DNA of 6,403 bases from Eubacteriales bacterium (GTDB lineage Bacteria > Bacillota > Clostridia > Peptostreptococcales > Acidaminobacteraceae): the NCBI GenBank assembly GCA_030625285.1, contig DAOURC010000040.1:1-6403 (forward strand), in the 5' to 3' direction. This document shows, piece after piece, positions 1-6,297 of this stretch. Position 1 is the stretch's first letter; every line of letters starts with the position of its first letter. Below the pieces are notes generated by a model. The model did no database searches. It was given only the letters and a program-made list of their open reading frames with translations, and had not been told where the DNA came from. A program made the position numbers and the translations under genes.

Positions 1-1935
1 TCTTTTTTCAAATAGTTCCGCAACGTCGTTTACTGCTTGTTCCATAATACCGAGGTGCTTAAACATATCGGCAATGAGAAAATGATTCGTTCCATGTTGC
101 TTTATACCCAACACTTCACCAGGTCCTCTGATTTCCAAATCTTTCTTGGCAATAAAAAACCCATCATTACTCTCGACTAACGCATGAAGCCTTTCATGAT
201 CGCTATCAGAAATCAAAAAACAGTGGCTTTTGATGTTTCCTCTTCCCACTCTTCCTCTAAGCTGATGTAATTGGCTCAGACCGAATCTCTCCGCGTTGTT
301 GATCAAAATAAAACTGGCGTTGGATACATCTATTCCAACTTCAATGACTGTAGTAGAGATTAAAATATCGTAATCTCCATTTTTAAAATCCAAAAGAATT
401 CTTTCTCTTTCCTCGAATTTCTGTTGCCCATGGACAACACCTAATTTATAATCCTTAAAAATATCATTAATCTCTTCATACCCAACTTTAATGGATTTAA
501 CATCTTCAAATTTTTCACTATCTTCGATAAACGGATAAACGATATATCCCTGTTCATTGTTTTCTAGTTTAGTTTTGATTTTACCATAAAGTTTTTTTAG
601 TTGATCACTTCTAACTATCTCTGTATCGATAGGTTTTCTTCCAGTAGGCAATTCATTGATTGTCGAGACATATATATCCGAGTACATGACTAACGACATG
701 GTTCTCGGAATAGGAGTAGCGCTCATCATCAAATAATTCGCTTTTTTATTTTTATCAATCAGAGCTTTCCTTTGATTCACTCCAAATCGATGCTGCTCAT
801 CCGTTACAATAAAACCGAGATTTTTAAAATTCACCGATTCTTGAATCAGCGCATGTGTCCCGATCACAATATCGACCTCGCCATCTGAAATTTCCCGATT
901 GATATCTTTTTTATTCTGAACAGAACTTGTCAACAATTTTATTTTCACTTCATCAGGAAGTACGTTCTTAAAATTATTATAGTGCTGCATCGCCAATATT
1001 TCAGTAGGAACCATTACAGCTGTTTGGAATCCATTTAAATATGTAATATAACTTGCGATAACCGCAACTACGGTTTTCCCACTACCGACATCACCTTGCA
1101 ACAACCTTCTCATCGGTATATCGGAATTGAAATCTTCAAGTATCTCATCTAAAACCATCTTTTGATCACTTGTCAATTCAAATAGCAGTTTAGAGATAAA
1201 ATCATTTGTTTCATCTCTGAATTTTTTTAATAAAACACCTTCTTGATGATGATTTTTTTCTTTTATCAATTGATTCCCAAATATAAACTTAAAAAACTCT
1301 TCGTATATCAATCTGTATTTCGCTTCTTTGAATTTCATTCTACTTTCAGGAAAATGAATGTTTTTTAGTGCGTGTTCCCTAGAACACAGTTTATTCTTGT
1401 CTATATAATATTCAGGTAAATTTTCATATATTCTAAATACCAAACACTGTTTGATAAAATCTCTAATGTTTTTTTGACCCAACCCCAAAGGTAGCGAGTA
1501 TATAGGTTCGATTGATAAAAAATCTTTTTTATCAAAATCTTCTATCTCCGGATGAATCATTTTGAAAAACTTTCCTTTTAGCTCGATTTTCCCATAAAAA
1601 AAATATTCCTTTTGAAATTTTATCTTGTTTTTCAAATAATGAGCATTAAAAAACAATATTTCACCAATATAACCCTGACTTTCTACTCTCAATGTCATTA
1701 TATCTTTTTTACCATAGTTTTTTTTCACTTTAATATCGATAATTGTACCACTGACAACTCCGTCGCTTCCGCTTTTATGAACTTTCAAGTCGGCGATTCT
1801 TGTCTTATCAATATATTTTCTCGGAAAAAAATAAAGCAAATCATCGATATATTGCAAATCCATCTCTTTTAAAATTTTTTCTTTTTTAGGGCCTACTCCC
1901 TTTAATTGGCCAGCTTTCAAATATATCATCCCCAT
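1..1935 (-). CDS. recG: ATP-dependent DNA helicase RecG, partial (C-terminus beyond left edge)
   Basis: RecG is an SF2 helicase that remodels stalled replication forks and branch-migrates Holliday junctions. The frame is open from the ATG at 1935 down to base 1 (645 codons). The family is usually about 680 residues, so only a few dozen C-terminal residues are missing. Visible in order: the N-terminal LKGVGPKKEK typical of RecG (residues 11-20); an OB-fold wedge region (about 60-150); Walker A GDVGSGKT (281-288); motif Ia PTEILAMQHY (310-319); the RecG form of motif II, DEQHRFGV (379-386); motif III SATPIPRT (405-412); motif V around STTVIEVGIDV (527-537); motif VI QLRGRVGRG (558-566); and DLEIRGPGEVLG (599-610) of the C-terminal region. 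All catalytic motifs are intact. The start is uncertain: ATG 1935, ATG 1929 and TTG 1920 are all in frame. It lies 25 bases after fakA on the same strand, behind a hairpin. The gene call is near certain; only the start is in doubt. Confidence 0.97.
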   Translation of the reverse strand, partial: MGMIYLKAGQLKGVGPKKEKILKEMDLQYIDDLLYFFPRKYIDKTRIADLKVHKSGSDGVVSGTIIDIKVKKNYGKKDIMTLRVESQGYIGEILFFNAHYLKNKIKFQKEYFFYGKIELKGKFFKMIHPEIEDFDKKDFLSIEPIYSLPLGLGQKNIRDFIKQCLVFRIYENLPEYYIDKNKLCSREHALKNIHFPESRMKFKEAKYRLIYEEFFKFIFGNQLIKEKNHHQEGVLLKKFRDETNDFISKLLFELTSDQKMVLDEILEDFNSDIPMRRLLQGDVGSGKTVVAVIASYITYLNGFQTAVMVPTEILAMQHYNNFKNVLPDEVKIKLLTSSVQNKKDINREISDGEVDIVIGTHALIQESVNFKNLGFIVTDEQHRFGVNQRKALIDKNKKANYLMMSATPIPRTMSLVMYSDIYVSTINELPTGRKPIDTEIVRSDQLKKLYGKIKTKLENNEQGYIVYPFIEDSEKFEDVKSIKVGYEEINDIFKDYKLGVVHGQQKFEERERILLDFKNGDYDILISTTVIEVGIDVSNASFILINNAERFGLSQLHQLRGRVGRGNIKSHCFLISDSDHERLHALVESNDGFFIAKKDLEIRGPGEVLGIKQHGTNHFLIADMFKHLGIMEQAVNDVAELFEKR

Positions 1936-1939
1936 TAGA

Positions 1940-1962
1940 AAAAGAGGGATACACCCTCTTTT
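1940..1962 (-). terminator. Perfect 9-bp hairpin plus T-run between fakA and recG (terminator or attenuator)
   Basis: Read on the minus strand, AAAAGAGGG pairs perfectly with CCCTCTTTT around a 5-base loop (TGTAT), and the 3' arm runs into TTTTTCT. The stem begins inside the fakA stop codon (TAA at 1963-1961), and its T-run ends only a few bases before the first possible recG ATG. This is the shape of a short rho-independent terminator, though the stem has only five G/U-closing strong pairs at its top. With recG so close, it more likely gives partial termination or attenuation, or an mRNA processing or stability element, than a full stop. The structure is seen directly; its effect is inferred. 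Confidence 0.6.
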
Positions 1963-3568
1963 ATTCTACTGATACTAAAAAGTAATACAAAGGTTGTCCG
2001 CCGTAATATACTTCGAAATCAACATCTTTATATTTTTCTTCTAACTGTTTAACTAATCCATTCATAAATCCTTCATTGACTTCTTCACCATAATATATAG
2101 CTACAATCTCTGAATCTTCATCGATAACTTTCTCCATAGCATTCATAAAACCATCTTCAACAGTTTTCTCGACACTCACTATTTCTCCATCGACAATGCC
2201 CAGGATATCGTCTTTTTCTATTTCCTTAGAGTCAAAACTTGTATCCCTGACAGAATAAGTAACTTGAAGAGTTTTAACATTGGATATGATAGATTTCATA
2301 GTTTCTTCATTATCTTCTGGTTCCGATTCTTCATTATACCCTACCAATGCGCTTATCCCTTGCGGAATAGATTTTGTCGGAATAACAATTATGTTTTTAT
2401 CCGATAAATCTCTTGCTTGATTTGCAGCCATTATAATATTTGAATTATTCGGTAAAATAAAAATATTGTCAGCGTATATCTTATCTATAGCTTCCATAAT
2501 GTCTTCAGTACTAGGGTTCATAGTCTGTCCACCATAAATAATATGATCAACACCCAAATCTTCAAATATAGACTTGATTCCTTCACCCATAGCGACAGCG
2601 ATAAATCCATATTTTTTATTTGCGATATCATCTTTGCTTATCAATATATTCTCATGTTGCTGTTTCATATTATCTATTTTAACATTTACCAATTCCCCGT
2701 ATTTTAAAGCAAATTCAATCGCTATCCCAGGATTATTTGTATGGATATGAACTTTTACAATTTCTTCATCCTGCACAAATACCATGCTGTCGCCTAGTTT
2801 GATTATATCGTCCCTAAGCTGCGTGGCTTCCCCCACGTGCGATTTTATTATAAACTCTGTGCAATATTGAAATTCAATATTTTCTTTAGCTTCCAAAGCT
2901 TTATGCTCTACCGGCTTTTGTATTTGCTCGATAAGATTGTCTTCAATCTCCACTCCGAGTAAAGCGTTGTTGAATCCATCTAAGATAGAAACAAAACCTT
3001 TTCCTCCAGCATCTACAACACCAGCTTGTTTCAATACATCGAGCTTATTCGGTGTATCTCTTAAAGATTCATTGGCAGCGTCTATTATGATTCTAAAGAA
3101 ATCATGAAAAGCCATATCTTCTGTATCAATTTCCATCGCTTTTTCAGAAGTTTCTCTAACTACCGTTAAAATCGTTCCCTCAACCGGCTTTAAAACAGCC
3201 TTATAAGCTGTATCGGCAGCTGCTTTTAGAGCGTCTGCAAAGTCTATTACATTTATGATTTCCTTTTCTTCAAGCCCTTTGGCAAATCCTCTGAAAATCT
3301 GTGATAATATAACTCCTGAATTTCCCCTTGCTCCCATTAGCGATCCCTTTGAAATCGCTTTTGATACTCCGTTTACATTTTTTTCATTTCTGCTTTTTAA
3401 TTCGTTTATTGCCGATTGCATCGTAAGACTCATATTTGTGCCAGTATCACCGTCTGGAACAGGAAATACATTCAATGCGTTGATCTCTTCTTTTTCCTTT
3501 GACAGATTCAAAGTTCCCTGAATAAACATCTTAGTCAGCAATTTTCCATCAATCGTTTGAATATTCAT
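1961..3568 (-). CDS. fakA: Fatty acid kinase catalytic subunit FakA (YloV, DAK2-domain protein)
   Basis: FakA is the ATP-dependent kinase that phosphorylates fatty acids held by FakB (DegV family) carrier proteins, giving acyl-phosphates for phospholipid synthesis through PlsX/PlsY. The 535-residue protein is full length. The N-terminal DhaL-like kinase domain (about 1-200) carries NVFPVPDGDTGTNM (33-46), whose Asp39 and Asp41 are expected metal/ATP ligands, plus ARGNSGVILSQ (80-90), EGTILTVVRE (130-139) and DAGGKGF (186-192). The middle domain has Cys236 in QYCTEF and His274/His276 in VHIHTNNPG, the pattern described as a zinc site in Staphylococcus aureus FakA. The C-terminal domain, expected to contact FakB, starts near GFIAVAMGEG (321-330) and ends in the family-typical GGQPLYYFLVSVE. 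AGGAGG at 3575-3580 stands 6 bases before the ATG, fixing the start. It follows the Asp23 gene by 14 bases. No fakB is in the window. Confidence 0.95.
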   Translation of the reverse strand: MNIQTIDGKLLTKMFIQGTLNLSKEKEEINALNVFPVPDGDTGTNMSLTMQSAINELKSRNEKNVNGVSKAISKGSLMGARGNSGVILSQIFRGFAKGLEEKEIINVIDFADALKAAADTAYKAVLKPVEGTILTVVRETSEKAMEIDTEDMAFHDFFRIIIDAANESLRDTPNKLDVLKQAGVVDAGGKGFVSILDGFNNALLGVEIEDNLIEQIQKPVEHKALEAKENIEFQYCTEFIIKSHVGEATQLRDDIIKLGDSMVFVQDEEIVKVHIHTNNPGIAIEFALKYGELVNVKIDNMKQQHENILISKDDIANKKYGFIAVAMGEGIKSIFEDLGVDHIIYGGQTMNPSTEDIMEAIDKIYADNIFILPNNSNIIMAANQARDLSDKNIIVIPTKSIPQGISALVGYNEESEPEDNEETMKSIISNVKTLQVTYSVRDTSFDSKEIEKDDILGIVDGEIVSVEKTVEDGFMNAMEKVIDEDSEIVAIYYGEEVNEGFMNGLVKQLEEKYKDVDFEVYYGGQPLYYFLVSVE

Positions 3569-3582
3569 AACTTGCCTCCTAA

Positions 3583-3939
3583 TTATTCTTGAACTTTTAC
3601 ACCTTCAATATTTACATTCACTTTTTTCACTTTTAAACCAGTTTGGTTTTCAACATTATAACGTACTTTTTCTATGATGTTTTCAGCAACTACTGAAATT
3701 TTCGTTCCGAATTGTATAATAACATAAAGATCGATGATTAAACCTTCATCTGTTTCTTCTATCTTTACACCTTTATTCAAATTTTCCTTTTTTAGCAGAT
3801 TGACAATCCCGCTTGTCGTCGACCGAGAAGCCATTCCAACCAGCCCGTAGCACTCTATCGCGGAAGAACCGGCAATATTGGCAATCACATCTTTATTGAT
3901 ATTAATTGAACCTAAATCGTTCTCAACTTTAATTGACAT
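3583..3939 (-). CDS. Asp23/Gls24 family envelope stress protein (YloU-like)
   Basis: This 118-residue protein belongs to the Asp23/Gls24 (DUF322) family. Members are small cytoplasmic, often membrane-associated proteins linked to the cell envelope or alkaline stress; their biochemical activity is not established. The family pattern is clear: GSININKDVIANIAG (10-24), the hallmark SSAIECYGLVGMA (25-37), a central beta-rich stretch DLYVIIQFG (70-78), and a C-terminal helix and strand ending VNVNIEGVKV (107-116). No signal peptide or membrane segment is seen. The start at 3939 is supported by a G-rich ribosome binding site 7 bases upstream. It heads the minus-strand transcript and is followed by fakA, the same order as yloU-yloV in Bacillus subtilis, so a functional tie to membrane lipid or envelope upkeep is plausible but inferred. 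No AmaP-type membrane anchor gene is visible nearby. Confidence 0.93.
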   Translation of the reverse strand: MSIKVENDLGSININKDVIANIAGSSAIECYGLVGMASRSTTSGIVNLLKKENLNKGVKIEETDEGLIIDLYVIIQFGTKISVVAENIIEKVRYNVENQTGLKVKKVNVNIEGVKVQE

Positions 3940-3946
3940 GTCTTTA

Positions 3947-3952
3947 CCCCCC
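3947..3952 (-). promoter_or_regulatory. Unusual all-G ribosome binding site of the Asp23 gene
   Basis: On the minus strand, six consecutive G bases (in ATAGGGGGGTAAAG) precede the ATG by 7 bases. This departs from AGGAGG, which fakA uses next door, but can still pair with the 16S tail through several G-C and G-U pairs. It supports the ATG at 3939 as the start. Confidence 0.7.
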
Positions 3953-3973
3953 TATACATATAGTCTATTCTTT

Positions 3974-4002
3974 ATTTTACTATTAATTGTTAAAATCGAC
4001 AA
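3974..4002 (-). promoter_or_regulatory. Sigma-A type promoter for the Asp23-fakA(-recG) operon
   Basis: Read on the minus strand, TTGTCG (4002-3997) and TAAAAT (3979-3974) are separated by exactly 17 bases. They match the -35 and -10 consensus at 4 of 6 and 5 of 6 positions. The predicted transcription start falls near 3967, leaving a leader of under 30 bases before the ATG at 3939. No operator is recognisable. The promoter lies back to back with that of rpmB. Confidence 0.6.
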
Positions 4003-4025
4003 GTAAAAAACAATATAACTTAGTC

Positions 4026-4054
4026 TTGTCAAAGGCGTCTTTTAATGATAGAAT
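4026..4054 (+). promoter_or_regulatory. Sigma-A type promoter for rpmB
   Basis: TTGTCA (4026-4031) and TAGAAT (4049-4054), each one mismatch from consensus, are separated by 17 bases. This predicts a start near 4061 and a leader of about 38 bases. It is the best promoter in the window, as expected for a highly expressed ribosomal protein gene. The leader is too short for a large regulatory RNA. Confidence 0.72.
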
Positions 4055-4098
4055 AAATATGTTGAATTTTGGAAAGAATCTCGAGGGAGGTGTAATAA

Positions 4099-4290
4099 AT
4101 GGCAAGAGTATGTGCAGTATGTGGAAAAGGTGTTATTACAGGTAATAACGTATCTCATGCATTGAATCATAATAAAAGAACATGGAAACCTAACTTAAGA
4201 AAAGTTAAAGTTACTGAAAATGGAACTGTTAAACGTGTTTTAGTATGTTCAAGATGTTTACGTTCTGGTAAAGTACAACGAGCAGTATAA
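4099..4290 (+). CDS. rpmB: 50S ribosomal protein L28 (bL28), zinc-ribbon form
   Basis: Ribosomal protein bL28 is a small basic component of the large subunit. The 63-residue product has the usual length, and its family signature is plain: CAVCGKG near the start (5-11), then [16 protein letters not shown] (18-33), and [13 protein letters not shown] at the end (50-62). Two CxxC pairs, Cys5/Cys8 and Cys50/Cys53, make this the zinc-binding (C+) version of L28. Some bacteria also carry cysteine-free paralogs used under zinc starvation; none is seen here. The start is fixed by a very strong ribosome binding site, AGGGAGGTG at 4084-4092, 6 bases before ATG. It is a one-gene unit with its own promoter and terminator, divergent from the Asp23 gene as in related Gram-positive genomes. 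Confidence 0.98.
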   Translation: MARVCAVCGKGVITGNNVSHALNHNKRTWKPNLRKVKVTENGTVKRVLVCSRCLRSGKVQRAV

Positions 4291-4292
4291 TC

Positions 4293-4335
4293 ATAAAAGT
4301 CTACAACTATCGTTGTTAGACTTTTATTTTTTTTT
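4293..4335 (+). terminator. Rho-independent terminator of rpmB
   Basis: ATAAAAGTCTACAAC (4293-4307) pairs with 4312-4327 around the 4-base loop TATC, giving a 15-bp stem with one bulged T at 4316 or 4317. An uninterrupted T-run follows to 4335. It begins 2 bases after the rpmB stop codon, so rpmB is insulated from the lplA-lipA operon. Confidence 0.92.
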
Positions 4336-4353
4336 GTCTGTTTTGCTTGCGCC

Positions 4354-4416
4354 AATATATTATACTTTCCTAATATACGTTTTCTTGTTAGAATATATGA
4401 AAGCAGTTCAATATAT
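4354..4416. repeat. Four AATATA motifs spaced 18-20 bp upstream of lplA
   Basis: AATATA occurs at 4354, 4372, 4392 and 4410, with start-to-start steps of 18, 20 and 18 bases, across the promoter region of lplA. The first and last copies extend to the palindrome AATATATT. The regular spacing is suggestive of binding sites on one face of the helix, but the region is very AT-rich and the motif resembles -10 sequences, so chance is a real alternative. Confidence 0.3.
4386..4394 (+). promoter_or_regulatory. Candidate extended -10 promoter for lplA-lipA
   Basis: The stretch between the rpmB terminator and lplA (4336-4433) must hold the lplA promoter. The best candidate is TGTTAGAAT at 4386-4394, an extended -10 with TG one base before TAGAAT. 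The -35 at the right distance (TTTCCT, 4366-4371) is weak. Alternatives are TATACT at 4361-4366 and TTGTTA (4385-4390) with TTCAAT (4407-4412), spacer 16. None is decisive. Confidence 0.35.
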
Positions 4417-4433
4417 TTAACCTGGGGTGACTT

Positions 4434-5411
4434 ATGAAAATAGTTCTAAATGAAAACACTGATTTAAGTTTTAACATGGCCGCCGAAGAATACATGATGA
4501 AAAACTTTGATGATGATATATTTATGCTATGGCGTGCCAGTAGATCGGTTCTTATCGGGAAAAATCAAAATAGTTTGGAAGAAATAAATTATGATTATGT
4601 AAAAGAAAACGATATCCCTGTAGTAAGACGTCTTTCTGGTGGCGGTACTGTGTTTTGCGATTTAGGAAACACTAATTTCGCATTTATTGTTTCCGATACT
4701 AAATCATTCTCTGATTTTAAAAAATTTACAACTCCAATACTAGAGATACTGCAAACTTTAGGTGTAGATGCTGAATTTTCAGGAAGAAACGATTTGACAA
4801 TCGAAGGCAAGAAATTTTCTGGAAATGCCCAATACAAATACAAAGACAGACTTTTGCATCACGGCACATTATTGTTCAGTTCGGATATTTCAGATTTATC
4901 AAAAGCAATCAATCCAAAAAAAGTGAAATATGAATCTAAAGGTATCGATTCAGTTAAAAGCAGAGTAACAAATATCAGCTCGCATCTAAATAGCGATATA
5001 GATATAATGGATTTTAGAAAAATGATCAACGAACATATTAAAAACACTTCAGATAATGCCGAATTTTATGAATTCACAAAGGAAGATATAAAAAAGATAC
5101 TGAAAATAAAAAAAGAAAGATTCGATACTTGGGAATGGAATTATGGCAATTCTCCAAAATACAGCTTGACTCAATCAAAAAAATTTCCTGGCGGTATTGT
5201 GGAAATATCGTTTGAAATAAAAAACGGTAAAATTGATAAGCTTAAATTTTACGGAGATTTCTTCAGTAAATTAGATCTGAGTGATATCGAAAACGCACTT
5301 GTCGCTACTGATCACAACGAAGAAAAAATACTGCAAGTATTAAATGATTTCGATTTATCTAGTTATTTTAAAAATATTCAACCCGAAGAAATAACTTCTC
5401 TTTTCTTCTAA
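4434..5411 (+). CDS. lplA: Lipoate-protein ligase A (LplA/LplJ type)
   Basis: LplA uses ATP to activate free lipoate as lipoyl-AMP and transfers it to the target lysine of lipoyl domains (2-oxoacid dehydrogenase E2 subunits, GcvH); members of the family also accept octanoate. The 325-residue product is the full two-domain size. Catalytic domain motifs: MLWRASRSVLIGKNQN (31-46); the substrate loop RRLSGGGTVFCDLGNTN (65-81); GRNDL (117-121); the invariant lysine in GKKFSGNAQ (125-133), most likely Lys127; and HHGTLLF (142-148). The C-terminal accessory domain is present, from about WEWNYG (233-238) with FPGGIVEISFEI (251-262), as in bacterial ligases that perform both steps alone. The start follows GGGGTGA (4424-4430) by 3 bases. 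It is first in an operon with lipA. The only real uncertainty is the preferred substrate in the cell. Confidence 0.96.
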   Translation: MKIVLNENTDLSFNMAAEEYMMKNFDDDIFMLWRASRSVLIGKNQNSLEEINYDYVKENDIPVVRRLSGGGTVFCDLGNTNFAFIVSDTKSFSDFKKFTTPILEILQTLGVDAEFSGRNDLTIEGKKFSGNAQYKYKDRLLHHGTLLFSSDISDLSKAINPKKVKYESKGIDSVKSRVTNISSHLNSDIDIMDFRKMINEHIKNTSDNAEFYEFTKEDIKKILKIKKERFDTWEWNYGNSPKYSLTQSKKFPGGIVEISFEIKNGKIDKLKFYGDFFSKLDLSDIENALVATDHNEEKILQVLNDFDLSSYFKNIQPEEITSLFF

Positions 5412-5423
5412 AGTCTAAAATAT

Positions 5424-5429
5424 GAGGTG
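5424..5429 (+). promoter_or_regulatory. Ribosome binding site that sets the lipA start
   Basis: GAGGTG lies 4 bases before the ATG at 5434. An in-frame ATG at 5422 overlaps this very site and has no ribosome binding site of its own, so the longer version of LipA (four extra residues, MRCI) is unlikely to be the main product. Confidence 0.8.
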
Positions 5430-5433
5430 TATT

Positions 5434-6297
5434 ATGCAATATAAACGAAAACCTGAATGGATAAGAGTTCGCATCGGCGATATAGCCCATTTGAATAAGG
5501 TCACCGGTTTAATTACGCAATATAATTTAACGACTGTTTGCGAAGAGGCAAATTGCCCTAATAGATTGGAGTGTTTCGGAAAAAAAACAGCTACTTTCAT
5601 GTTGTTGGGAAAAGTATGCACCAGGCATTGTAAATTTTGCAACGTAACTGCTGGAACTACAGAAGTTGTCGATGCAAACGAACCAAAAAACGTTGCAAAA
5701 GCTGTAAAAGAACTTGATTTGAAATATGCGGTGATAACATCTGTGACAAGAGATGATTTAGAAGATCAAGGCGCAATGCAATTTGTAAATACAATTAAAG
5801 AAATCAGGCTTCTAATGCAAGACATCTTTATAGAGATCCTTACGCCTGATTTTAATGGTGATTACGATTTAATTAAACTTGTGGTAGATAGCAACCCCGA
5901 TGTATATAATCACAACGTCGAAACAATTGAGAGGTTATATGACACAGTCAGACCAGAAGCAGATTACGAACAATCTTTAAAAGTTTTAGCTGCCGTCAAG
6001 TCATTAAACCCTAAAATGATAACTAAATCAGGTATAATGCTAGGATTGGGAGAAAAAGAAGATGAAGTGATTAAAACCCTTAAAGACTTAAGAAGCGTAG
6101 GCTGCGATATTGTTACAATAGGTCAATACTTGCAACCTTCTCCAAAACATATAGAAATGGTTGAATATATTCACCCTGATCAATTCAAGGTTTACGAAGA
6201 AATAGCCACTTCTTTAGGTTTCATGGCAGTAGCTTCTTCTCCACTTGTAAGAAGTTCGTACAACGCTTTGGAGATGTATGAAAATCTCGATTTATAG
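5434..6297 (+). CDS. lipA: Lipoyl synthase LipA (radical SAM)
   Basis: LipA inserts sulfur atoms at C6 and C8 of a protein-bound octanoyl chain, making lipoyl groups. It uses one radical SAM [4Fe-4S] cluster and one auxiliary cluster that is consumed as the sulfur source. The 287-residue protein shows both. The auxiliary site CEEANCPNRLEC (C-x4-C-x5-C) has Cys36, Cys41 and Cys47. The radical SAM motif CTRHCKFC (C-x3-C-x2-C) has Cys62, Cys66 and Cys69. Near the C-terminus, PLVRSSYNA (270-278) holds the RSSY serine that completes the auxiliary cluster. VITSVTRDDLEDQGA (100-114), NHNVETIERLY (159-169) and KSGIMLGLGE (198-207) are also family-typical. The protein is full length and looks active. 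It starts 22 bases after lplA, so co-transcription is likely. No convincing terminator follows, and its last 6 bases overlap a convergent frame. Confidence 0.97.
   Translation: MQYKRKPEWIRVRIGDIAHLNKVTGLITQYNLTTVCEEANCPNRLECFGKKTATFMLLGKVCTRHCKFCNVTAGTTEVVDANEPKNVAKAVKELDLKYAVITSVTRDDLEDQGAMQFVNTIKEIRLLMQDIFIEILTPDFNGDYDLIKLVVDSNPDVYNHNVETIERLYDTVRPEADYEQSLKVLAAVKSLNPKMITKSGIMLGLGEKEDEVIKTLKDLRSVGCDIVTIGQYLQPSPKHIEMVEYIHPDQFKVYEEIATSLGFMAVASSPLVRSSYNALEMYENLDL

Noticed and set aside
1612..1872. Plus-strand open frame of 86 codons
   Set aside because: It lies wholly antisense to the N-terminal part of recG, is made up of low-complexity Phe/Ile-rich residues, and has no ribosome binding site.
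3255..3521. Plus-strand open frame of 88 codons
   Set aside because: It is antisense to the conserved kinase motifs of fakA and resembles no known protein; it is a shadow of that gene's codon use.
4167..4355. Minus-strand open frame of 62 codons opposite rpmB
   Set aside because: It covers the rpmB coding strand and its terminator, starts within the T-run region and has no promoter or ribosome binding site.
4336..4433. Possible riboswitch or leader RNA before lplA
   Set aside because: Under 100 bases remain between the rpmB terminator and lplA, they must also contain the promoter, and I found no stable paired structure.
4595..5047. Two minus-strand open frames opposite lplA
   Set aside because: Both are antisense to catalytic motifs of a clearly intact lplA and lack start signals.
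5415..5642. Minus-strand open frame across the lplA-lipA junction
   Set aside because: It is antisense to the LipA cysteine motifs and the lipA ribosome binding site; no independent coding evidence.
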